6,274 bases of DNA from Nitrospirota bacterium (GCA_029865515.1 JAOUGQ010000177.1:1-6274), one strand, 5' to 3'. Counted from the stretch's first letter, positions 1 to 5,230 are shown. Made by a program: numbers and translations. Notes: generated from the sequence alone by a model not told the origin.

Positions 1-118
1 TAATGGCCCGGTTGATCTTTTCGCTGATGACGATGGCATAGGTGATGAAAAATATGGCAGTCGCCACCACCATGGGGGAGAGCCCAAAAATTAGCGGGAG
101 GGTTGTGTGTTCACTCAT
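1..118 (-). CDS. ArsB/NhaD (SLC13-type) family permease, N-terminal fragment
   Basis: The first 39 codons of a gene that runs off the left edge of the window. The start is the ATG at 118-116. The peptide begins MSEHTTLPLIFGLSPMVV and continues into a hydrophobic segment (about residues 14-31, VVATAIFFITYAIVI) followed by SEKINRAI. A first membrane helix ending in ITYxxIxSEKINR is typical of the N-terminus of ion-transporter superfamily permeases related to ArsB, NhaD and citrate carriers, which exchange or import anions or sodium at the inner membrane. No strong Shine-Dalgarno is visible before the ATG; the second Met (residue 16) is an alternative start. Substrate cannot be inferred from this fragment, and the family call rests on one helix and its flank, so it is only moderately secure. 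Confidence 0.6.
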   Translation of the reverse strand, partial: MSEHTTLPLIFGLSPMVVATAIFFITYAIVISEKINRAI

Positions 119-519
119 CTTTGTAACAGAAGCTGAAAGGTATGTGGCGGGGAATAGGAGAAACAGATTCAGGTGGAAAGTCTAATTTTTGAAAAGCCTT
201 CTTCATATGGAAAGGTACGTTATAGACAGCAAGCGACTGCTCTGCCTCTTTTGCATTGCCTTGTGTGTTCCGCGAACCATCCTCTTGCCTCACCGTTGTG
301 AAGAGATGGGTTGGAGTGCGGTGGCTATTGAAAGCAAGATATGTTCCAGCGTTATGGGTAGAGGGAATGGGGATGGATTTCAACCCGTTCATGAGAGAGG
401 AAACGATGGATAACGGATTTTGGAAAGCGGAACGTCGAAGTCAAAAGAATTTTGTGCTGAACCGCACGGATCGAGGCGAGCGGGTCCGCACGCACTGGGG
501 AAAAGGCGTACCGGCTTCT
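119..519. other. Intergenic region without a convincing gene
   Basis: About 400 nt separate the transporter start from the SET gene stop, both on the minus strand. Open frames exist on both strands (for example minus 111-392 and plus 189-413), but their translations show no recognisable motif, no good ribosome-binding site and no family-like composition. No tRNA-like cloverleaf or strong GC hairpin followed by a T-run was seen. A TATAAC hexamer on the minus strand near 217-222 could be a -10 element for the transporter, but no good -35 partner accompanies it. The segment probably holds the transporter's promoter and leader, perhaps with gene remnants. Confidence 0.4.
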
Positions 520-957
520 CTAAAGAAAACGTCGACATTTTAGGCTTCCACAGGTACAGGGGAGTTTTCCGTTGTGATGGGAGTCGCCATAATCGAGGGT
601 GAGTTCGGTTCCGGCTTTGATGGGGTGCAAGGCATAAAACTCCGCCCGTTCTCCAAGAATTCTCATGAAGGTATTGGGTGTGCAGGAGTGATTGATGAAC
701 CGGAACCCTGAAGTCTCTTTGGCTCCATCGATCGACTTCCCATTATTCACTTCGACAATGGCAATCCACTTTTGGGCTTTGGCTCGCTTTCGCCCTTCTC
801 GTCGGGTGATGCGTTCCCCTTCATACTCGCCGATTTTTTGCCGGTGCCGCAACGGGACTTTAGTAAATAAGCCACGGCCCTCAATGGTACTGGCTTTCAC
901 TTCCATTGGAACCGGCCATTTTTTCGTGCTGAATGTCGTGGATTGTTTCGGAGACAT
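520..957 (-). CDS. SET domain-containing protein-lysine N-methyltransferase
   Basis: A 145-residue protein that is essentially one SET domain. Visible motifs in order (from ATG 957): the SAM-binding GRGLF (27-31), the RFINHSCTPN block (86-95) that forms the cofactor/active-site pseudoknot, ELTLDYG (118-124) with the expected catalytic tyrosine Y123, and a post-SET cysteine cluster (C134, C136, C141) that in this family binds zinc together with the Cys of NHSC. These features predict a SAM-dependent lysine methyltransferase acting in the cytoplasm; the substrate is unknown, since bacteria lack eukaryotic histones. Start choice is uncertain. ATG 957 gives a compact domain but has no clear Shine-Dalgarno. 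ATG 1101 has a good GAGGA site but overlaps the upstream gene by 47 nt and adds a 48-residue N-terminus with no recognisable content. ATG 906 would trim to the bare domain. The gene is probably transcribed with the acidic protein gene upstream. Confidence 0.85.
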   Translation of the reverse strand: MSPKQSTTFSTKKWPVPMEVKASTIEGRGLFTKVPLRHRQKIGEYEGERITRREGRKRAKAQKWIAIVEVNNGKSIDGAKETSGFRFINHSCTPNTFMRILGERAEFYALHPIKAGTELTLDYGDSHHNGKLPCTCGSLKCRRFL

Positions 958-973
958 AGAAAGGATTGCGGCT

Positions 974-997
974 CTCATCCAGGCAGGCCTGGATGAG
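974..997. repeat. 24-nt near-perfect palindrome upstream of the SET gene
   Basis: Two 11-nt arms, CTCATCCAGGC and GCCTGGATGAG, are exact inverted repeats separated by only two bases (AG). The site lies between the acidic protein stop (1055) and the chosen SET start (957), ending 16 nt before that start. No T-run follows it on either strand, so it does not look like a simple intrinsic terminator, and the 2-nt centre favours a dimeric protein-binding site (operator) over an RNA hairpin. If the SET gene starts further upstream (ATG 1101 or 978), the palindrome would lie wholly or partly within coding sequence. Confidence 0.5.
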
Positions 998-1054
998 GAA
1001 ACGGTTAGGACATGGGAATGGATGGGAAACCTTTCAGGATCGTGTGGTGGTGGT

Positions 1055-1486
1055 TTAATCTCCCCCTTGAAACGCATCTTCATCAAATTCAGGGATGGCA
1101 TGTTCTTCCTCAACCCCTAACCCGCCTTGAAATGATTCCCGAATGGCAAGGATTTGTTGGTGGGTTGTCGTGCCTTCGATCTTCTTACCAAAACGATCAA
1201 GAAAGTGATCGCATAATTCCAGCCCCTGTTGAAAATAGCGGGCCAAGGGTCCTTCCGTGACCTGTTGCCAGGTGATGTAGATCAAAAATTCCTGCAGGTG
1301 TTGGGCCTGCGGGAGCTGTGCTCCCAATTCCTGAAGGGTATCAAAGGCTTGCTTGGCTTCCGGCCCTTGATCAGTGGAAAAGATCTCCTCGGCTTCTAAA
1401 ATATCCGACTCAAGATTCCCAAGTTCTCCTTCTTCCTCCGCGTGGTGGAGAGCTTGTTGAGCGGCGATGGCTGGATCAAAATTCAT
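1055..1486 (-). CDS. Small acidic protein of unknown function
   Basis: I do not recognise this 143-residue protein. It begins MNFDPAIAAQQALHHAEEEGEL at ATG 1486. It is rich in Glu, Asp and Gln, with only three lysines (45, 101, 102), and ends in an acidic tail (about 125-143, EEEHAIPEFDEDAF). No signal peptide, membrane segment or metal motif is seen. The middle (about 43-98) reads as amphipathic helices, with a W/Y/F-containing stretch (QEFLIYITWQQ) that could be a helical-bundle core. There is no clear Shine-Dalgarno, as the start is preceded by a T-rich stretch. It lies 97 nt upstream of the SET methyltransferase gene on the same strand, so the two are plausibly co-transcribed. A protein with steady codon structure and family-like composition seems likelier than chance, but no function can be assigned. 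Confidence 0.65.
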   Translation of the reverse strand: MNFDPAIAAQQALHHAEEEGELGNLESDILEAEEIFSTDQGPEAKQAFDTLQELGAQLPQAQHLQEFLIYITWQQVTEGPLARYFQQGLELCDHFLDRFGKKIEGTTTHQQILAIRESFQGGLGVEEEHAIPEFDEDAFQGGD

Positions 1487-1510
1487 GAAAAAAGTTGAAG
1501 CCTATGTAAG

Positions 1511-1520
1511 GGAAATTTCC
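1511..1520. repeat. 10-bp perfect palindrome in the divergent intergenic region
   Basis: GGAAATTTCC reads identically on both strands and lies 25 nt upstream of the acidic-protein start, within the only divergent promoter region of the window (1487-1666). Its place suits an operator acting on the minus-strand gene. A 10-bp palindrome can arise by chance, so this is only a candidate. Confidence 0.2.
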
Positions 1521-1612
1521 GTGCGTCGGCGAAGTGTAGCAGATTCCTCAACGGTTTGCGTATTCCAAAATGGCCAAGTGAAAAACGAAACCCCGTGAGG
1601 GCAAGGATCACT

Positions 1613-1641
1613 TTGCGGGAGAGAATGGGATGTTTTAAATT
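1613..1641 (+). promoter_or_regulatory. Candidate sigma70-type promoter for the DUF2891 gene
   Basis: TTGCGG (1613-1618) and TAAATT (1636-1641) are separated by 17 nt. Transcription would begin near 1648, giving a leader of about 20 nt that contains the purine-rich ribosome-binding stretch before ATG 1667. Each box only partly matches consensus, so support comes mainly from spacing and position. Confidence 0.3.
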
Positions 1642-1666
1642 ACTATTTGAGGAGGGAAAGGGTTTG

Positions 1667-2638
1667 ATGGGGAATCCACCAGTAGGTCCACAATCCCGGA
1701 AATGGGAGTCATTTTGTGCCGCACGGCAGGAATATTTGTGTGTATTGGCTGCGGCAGTGGAGAAAAGTTTTCTGAGGCGTGATACGACGCATCCGGTGTT
1801 CTGCGGGTGCATCGATTGGCATTCCAGTGTTCATGGCGCCTACGCGTTGTTAACCGCCGCCAGGCTGACCGGTCAAACCCGGTGGGCCAGGGTTGTGGAT
1901 GCTGCGCTGGAGCCCGATGGCTTGCAAGCCGAGCTGACCTCGCTTAAACGAGGGGAATTGGATCACGAGTTGCCCTATGGCTTTGCCTGGTTTCTCAAGC
2001 TTGCGCAGGAGCGTGAGCAAGGCTGGGGCAAAGACGATTTACTTCCGTTGGCCGCGGAAATGGCCTCGCGTTTGGAACGCTGGCTTTTTTCCTTATCGGA
2101 TAAGGGGGTGATACATCATACGCAACGACGGGAATACGGGAATCTCTCCTGGCCTCTGCTGAATCTCTGGCAGTGGGGAACATGGAAGGGGGAGACGGAG
2201 CTCATCGAAAATCTCAGGGCGTTTACGCAAACCCGCTTGTTACCCCTTGATCAGGAATGCCCTTCTTCTCTTGACCATACAATAGATGAATTTTTTCCGT
2301 CGGCGATGCAGCGAGGCCGGGCACTGCTGACGATTCTGCCACCTGAAGAATCATCCAAATGGCTGGTGTCACATCAACACGGTTGTAGAGAACTATCTCC
2401 TTTGACCATGTTTCCCACCGCTCACTCGGCCGGTCTGAACTTCAGCCGGAGTTGGGGCCTGTGGACACTTTTTCAGCACACCCAAGACCCGGTGTTCCGT
2501 GGTTTATACGCCAATCATGTTGTGACGCATATGGAGATGCCGCAGTATTGGGAAGATGATTATCGAAAGCACGGCCATTGGGTGCCTCAATTCGGCATCC
2601 ATGCGATCGCGTTAAGCTTGGAGAGCAACTGGAGCTAA
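1667..2638 (+). CDS. DUF2891 family protein
   Basis: A 323-residue protein with the features of the DUF2891 family. HPVFCGCIDWHSSVHG (residues 42-57) is its hallmark motif; LPYGFAWFLKL (102-112), FPTAHSAGLNFSRSWGLW (249-266) and KHGHWVPQFGIHA (301-313) are further conserved blocks with many Trp, His and Asp residues. Such aromatic and acidic clusters on a largely helical chain are reminiscent of alpha/alpha-barrel carbohydrate-active proteins, but the family has no established activity that I can state. No signal peptide or membrane helix is apparent from this start. ATG 1667 was chosen because the purine-rich GAGGAGGGAAAGGG stretch precedes it; ATG 1625 (preceded by GGGAGAGA) and a TTG at 1556 would add 14 or 37 residues that do not resemble the family. 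It is the only plus-strand gene, diverges from the acidic-protein gene, and converges on the toxin gene. Confidence 0.8.
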   Translation: MGNPPVGPQSRKWESFCAARQEYLCVLAAAVEKSFLRRDTTHPVFCGCIDWHSSVHGAYALLTAARLTGQTRWARVVDAALEPDGLQAELTSLKRGELDHELPYGFAWFLKLAQEREQGWGKDDLLPLAAEMASRLERWLFSLSDKGVIHHTQRREYGNLSWPLLNLWQWGTWKGETELIENLRAFTQTRLLPLDQECPSSLDHTIDEFFPSAMQRGRALLTILPPEESSKWLVSHQHGCRELSPLTMFPTAHSAGLNFSRSWGLWTLFQHTQDPVFRGLYANHVVTHMEMPQYWEDDYRKHGHWVPQFGIHAIALSLESNWS

Positions 2639-2967
2639 AGAACAGCAGGATGATCCTGGGTGTTCTGGACCACGATATTAATCTCTGTTTGCCAGTATCC
2701 AGGCTCTCGGTGCAGGTGGGAAATGGCCACGACAAAAACCTCATTCTCAAGTATTTGCGAGATGATTCCATAAGGGAATCGTCGTAATTGGTAGCGGCGA
2801 GTGTTTTCGGAAAAAGGATGCCAAGCTTGGGGATAGGCTTTAATTCGTTCAAGGGAGTTGACAAATTCGACGATGAAATCGGCACCTAGCCCTGCTTGTT
2901 CTGAATGGTAAGAGGTGCCGGCCTCATTGAGTTCTTTTTCGGCGCTTTCTAACAGCCGAATTTCCAT
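2635..2967 (-). CDS. Type II toxin, RelE/ParE family
   Basis: A 110-residue protein with the layout of RelE/ParE-superfamily toxins. It has an N-terminal helical hairpin (about 7-42, ESAEKELNEAGTSYHSEQAGLGADF...SLERI), then the core strands with the basic patch RRYQLRRFPYGIISQI (57-72), and the C-terminal strand and signature VVAISHLHREPGYW (79-92). Members either cleave ribosome-bound mRNA or poison gyrase; the sequence alone does not say which. Residues 93-110 form a tail past the usual family end near the YW pair. The ATG at 2967 lies inside the antitoxin gene (19-nt overlap), so translation is probably coupled. The stop codon overlaps the stop of the convergent DUF2891 gene by 4 nt. Confidence 0.88.
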   Translation of the reverse strand: MEIRLLESAEKELNEAGTSYHSEQAGLGADFIVEFVNSLERIKAYPQAWHPFSENTRRYQLRRFPYGIISQILENEVFVVAISHLHREPGYWQTEINIVVQNTQDHPAVL

Positions 2968-3161
2968 GAGCTCTGGTATTTTGACAGAACTTCATGGAGG
3001 GATGCAGAGGTCAGCTTTTCTGACTGATATGCCTTAAGTCTTTTTTCTACTTCTTCTCGCCAAAGACTATCAATTTCCTTATCTGGCTTATCAAGGCTTG
3101 AGAGAAGACAGTCGACTAATTTCGCTTTTTCAACGGGAGAAAGTGCTAAGACTTGATTCAA
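2949..3161 (-). CDS. Type II antitoxin, addiction-module component (TIGR02574-type), with a displaced start
   Basis: The readable frame gives 70 residues from a TTG codon at 3161. It has the antitoxin family's pattern: LSPVEKAKLVDCLLSSLD (8-24), PDKEIDSLWREEVEKRLKAYQSEKL (26-50) and LHEVLSKY (55-62). It should bind and neutralise the toxin encoded downstream and, as usual for such pairs, may repress its own promoter. The start is odd. An ATG at 3184 has a strong AAGGAG site 9 nt upstream, but in its frame translation stops after eight codons (MSTKTLEY). Adding one A to the five-A run at 3172-3176 would join this ATG to the antitoxin body as MSTKNPRILNQVLALSP, which looks like a natural N-terminus. 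So either a base was lost (mutation or sequencing error), or translation slips at the A-run, or the TTG is used. Confidence 0.8.
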   Translation of the reverse strand: MNQVLALSPVEKAKLVDCLLSSLDKPDKEIDSLWREEVEKRLKAYQSEKLTSASLHEVLSKYQSSWKFGC

Positions 3162-3193
3162 TATTCTAGGGTTTTTGTACTCATGGTGTGTGG

Positions 3194-3199
3194 CTCCTT
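3194..3199 (-). promoter_or_regulatory. Strong ribosome-binding site for the antitoxin
   Basis: AAGGAG on the minus strand, 9 nt before ATG 3184. It points to 3184, not the TTG at 3161, as the ancestral start of the antitoxin, even though the present frame from 3184 ends after eight codons. Most of the site (3196-3199) lies in one arm of the hairpin at 3196-3215. Confidence 0.6.
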
Positions 3200-3221
3200 C
3201 GGATGTTCCTGAAGGTTTTTT
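3196..3221 (+). terminator. Intrinsic terminator-like hairpin facing plus-strand transcription
   Basis: On the plus strand CCTTC (3196-3200) pairs with GAAGG (3211-3215), the stem can extend with GGA/TCC around a 3-nt loop with one bulged T, and six T residues follow (3216-3221). No plus-strand gene ends here, so as a terminator it could only stop read-through from the DUF2891 gene that would otherwise run antisense through the toxin-antitoxin pair. In a minus-strand transcript the same hairpin would cover the antitoxin ribosome-binding site, so it may serve there instead. The stem is short, hence modest confidence. Confidence 0.4.
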
Positions 3222-3275
3222 ATTAGTTGCATTGGAGGAGAAGTGGGAACGTATTGCCCTGTCAATCTTTGAGAA

Positions 3276-4160
3276 TTACAGCCCGATGCCGATTTTTGCC
3301 AGAGCCGATTCAGGAGAGATGAGGTTTCGTTTCAATCCGAGGCTCCTGGCATCCAACCCCATGGCGAGTCCCAGGAGTTGGGGAAGGTGGAGGATCGGGA
3401 GATCGATGGAAGTCCGTTCCTGACTGGCGGCCTTGCCCTGCATGCCGTCTAAATTCAAATGACAGAGCGGGCAGGGGGTGACCATGATATCCGCTCCGTG
3501 TGATTTGGCGTCCCGGGTATGGGTGGCGACCATCGTGAGAGAATTTTTTTCATTGATGGTGAGAATAGGAAGGCCGCAGCAGCGTGTTTTTCCGGGAAAG
3601 TCCACGACCTCCGCTCCTAAGATTTCGATGATCCGTTCCAGCGATTTTCCCCTGTCGGGATGATCATCGATTCCCAGGGCTTCGGTCGGGCGTTGAATGT
3701 AGCATCCATAAAAGGGTGCGGCCCGTAACCCCGTTAACGGCGTGGTGAGCTTGCGGCGCAGCGTGTCTTCTCCCACGTCCTCCAATAAAATCCACAAAAA
3801 GTGTTTAATGCTTGTGGTGCCCCGGTACTCCAGCCCTTCCTCTTTCAAGAGGCCGTTGATCTCCTGAAGATAGTCCGCCCTGGTAGTAAGACGATGATTG
3901 GCTTGGCTCATCACACCCTGGCACGTACTACAGATGGTCATAATGGGCAGGCCTTGTTGTTCGGCCAGCGCAAAAGTGCGTGCATTCAGGGCATCCCCCA
4001 GTCTTAAATCCTTTTCCTGAAGCACGCCGGCACCCGTGCAGGCGGCGGTCGTCATTTCATCCAAGTCAATCCCGAGTCTGGGATAGACCTGCATGACGGA
4101 TTGATACAGCTCCGGACAGGCTCCCTTGGAGACGCAACCGGGGAAGAATGCGTATTTCAT
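3276..4160 (-). CDS. SdhE/HdrB-like CCG-domain subunit of a non-classical succinate dehydrogenase/fumarate reductase
   Basis: A 294-residue protein homologous to CoB-CoM heterodisulfide reductase subunit B. Two CCG-type cysteine domains are visible. Domain 1 has C9 (FPGC), A40-C41 (AACTGAG) and C77/C80 (CSTC); domain 2 has C153 (YGC), C194-C195 (RCCG) and C230/C233 (CPLC). In HdrB five cysteines per domain hold a non-cubane [4Fe-4S] cluster. Domain 2 keeps all five here, while domain 1 has Ala for the first of the paired cysteines, so it may bind a different cluster or another metal. In type E succinate:quinone reductases a protein of this kind replaces the classical membrane anchor and passes electrons to quinone or a thiol/disulfide partner. 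No transmembrane helix is evident, so membrane contact would be peripheral. Its ATG overlaps the sdhB stop (ATGA) and has its own strong ribosome-binding site. Confidence 0.88.
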   Translation of the reverse strand: MKYAFFPGCVSKGACPELYQSVMQVYPRLGIDLDEMTTAACTGAGVLQEKDLRLGDALNARTFALAEQQGLPIMTICSTCQGVMSQANHRLTTRADYLQEINGLLKEEGLEYRGTTSIKHFLWILLEDVGEDTLRRKLTTPLTGLRAAPFYGCYIQRPTEALGIDDHPDRGKSLERIIEILGAEVVDFPGKTRCCGLPILTINEKNSLTMVATHTRDAKSHGADIMVTPCPLCHLNLDGMQGKAASQERTSIDLPILHLPQLLGLAMGLDARSLGLKRNLISPESALAKIGIGL

Positions 4161-5116
4161 GACTTGGTCCTCCCCCGTTTGAACAAGCGTTGAATGTGCT
4201 GGATGCCGGGGATCGGGCGGTGGAGGGGACCCGATAGGGGTACTTTCCCTTTGAGGGCCGATTGAATGACCGTGGGGATCATGCCGAGTAATCTGCCCAC
4301 ATGTTTCAGTCCGAACGTCCGGACGGCCAGCATGGGTTCATCCAGAATGCCTTTGTGTTTGATAATGTCCATGAAAACTTCGGCATGGCGGGAACCGCAT
4401 GTGGCAGGAATCTTGGCCCTCATGCCTTTGGCGCGCAGAGACATGATGCGATCCATGGGGCCGACCCCTTTGGGACAGACTTGAATGCATTCCATGCATC
4501 GTGTGCAATCCCACATGCCGCCAGGCTGATTAAGATGTTCGAGCCGGTGTGTGGTGGAGGCATCCCGGGGGTCGGCAACAAAGCGATACGCTTTAGCCAG
4601 AGCAGCCGGGCCGACGAAGTTCTTGTCGACTTCCAGGACGGTGCAGTCGGAGACGCAGACCCCGCACATGATGCAGCTCATGACACCGGCTAAATGGCTC
4701 ATCGCTTCTGGTGGGGCGGTGTATTCTGCGGCCGGAGGTGGCCCTTGGGGCTGGAGCCATGGTTGGATCTGCCGGATTTTGCTCCAAAATGGCGCCATGT
4801 CGGTGACGAGATCTTTGATGACCGGCATGTTATGCATGGGTTCAACCTGAATCGGCTCGCCTTCGGATGCCACCGAGATCATTTTGGTTTTGCAGGCCAG
4901 CGTGGCGTGTCCGTTAATCCGCATACCGCAAGACCCGCAAATCGCGCCACGACAGGAACACCTGAGCGTCAAGGAATCATCAATCGTTTCGCGGATTTTA
5001 ATGAGACCATCGAGCACACTGTCGGAGGGATCAATTTCCACATCGTAATCCTGATAATACGGGGAGGGACGATCGTGCTCGGGATTGAAACGGCGTATGC
5101 GAAGGGTGGTGTGCAT
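4157..5116 (-). CDS. sdhB: Succinate dehydrogenase/fumarate reductase iron-sulfur subunit
   Basis: A 319-residue electron-transfer subunit linking the flavoprotein to the next carrier. The N-terminal ferredoxin domain has the [2Fe-2S] ligands C55, C60, C63 and C75 (SCRGAICGSC...LAC), plus an unusual neighbour, C53. The C-terminal domain has C148, C151, C154 and C158 (CIMCGVCVSDC) and C204, C207, C210 and C214 (CTRCMECIQVCP). Classical SdhB/FrdB proteins lack a cysteine at position 207 and therefore carry a [3Fe-4S] cluster; C207 here predicts a second [4Fe-4S], as in type E enzymes. The protein is longer than the usual 230-260 residues, with about 90 extra C-terminal residues (231-319) ending in a basic stretch (LFKRGRTKS). 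ATG 5116 was chosen because the family's N-terminal fold begins right after it. No good Shine-Dalgarno precedes it. It lies 114 nt after sdhA and overlaps the CCG gene. Confidence 0.93.
   Translation of the reverse strand: MHTTLRIRRFNPEHDRPSPYYQDYDVEIDPSDSVLDGLIKIRETIDDSLTLRCSCRGAICGSCGMRINGHATLACKTKMISVASEGEPIQVEPMHNMPVIKDLVTDMAPFWSKIRQIQPWLQPQGPPPAAEYTAPPEAMSHLAGVMSCIMCGVCVSDCTVLEVDKNFVGPAALAKAYRFVADPRDASTTHRLEHLNQPGGMWDCTRCMECIQVCPKGVGPMDRIMSLRAKGMRAKIPATCGSRHAEVFMDIIKHKGILDEPMLAVRTFGLKHVGRLLGMIPTVIQSALKGKVPLSGPLHRPIPGIQHIQRLFKRGRTKS
4169..4176 (-). promoter_or_regulatory. Strong ribosome-binding site for the CCG-domain gene
   Basis: GGGGGAGG on the minus strand lies inside the last codons of sdhB, 8 nt before ATG 4160. 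It fixes the start of the downstream gene and suggests that it is initiated efficiently in its own right as well as through the ATGA overlap. Confidence 0.6.
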
Positions 5117-5230
5117 TAAGTGGGCTGATTTCTCGGCTTTATGTTTCTATTGTACCGCTCTCAAGTCTCATTTGTGTGTCTCGCATGGCACCAAAGGTCT
5201 TGAAGGAGCGCTGAGAGCCCATCCTATCAA

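Noticed and set aside
111..392. 93-codon minus-strand open frame before the transporter gene
   Set aside because: It ends just inside the transporter start, which could suggest coupling, but the translation has no recognisable pattern or hydrophobic segment, and its start has no convincing ribosome-binding site.
400..519. Possible terminator or tRNA-like fold downstream of the SET gene
   Set aside because: Only 4-6 bp stems with mismatches were found, none followed by a proper T-run, and no TPsiC-like or anticodon-arm pattern.
189..543. Overlapping plus-strand open frames of 60-95 codons
   Set aside because: Low-complexity, Cys/Arg-rich translations with no family resemblance; the region is better read as non-coding.
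958..1113. Extended SET protein from TTG 1113 or ATG 1101
   Set aside because: ATG 1101 has a good GAGGA site, but that site is made of glutamate codons of the acidic gene, and the extra N-terminus shows no domain. It is kept as a stated alternative, not the main call.
1556..1666. Longer N-terminus of the DUF2891 protein from TTG 1556 or ATG 1625
   Set aside because: The added residues are basic and unlike the family, TTG is a weak start, and ATG 1667 has a purine-rich ribosome-binding stretch and a candidate promoter just upstream.
3260..3265. Perfect TTGACA -35 hexamer on the minus strand upstream of the antitoxin
   Set aside because: At 16-18 nt downstream there are only TTCTCC-like bases and no plausible -10 box, so it is probably chance.
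4266..4850. Long plus-strand frames opposite sdhB, and similar ones opposite sdhA and the CCG gene
   Set aside because: They are antisense to genes with clear motifs, and their translations have no homologous pattern; they are mirror frames of well-conserved coding sequence.
5157..5218. GCTCTCA/TGAGAGC inverted repeat as a terminator after sdhA
   Set aside because: The 7-nt arms are 48 nt apart with no T-run, so a stable terminator is unlikely; it is mentioned only as part of the gap.
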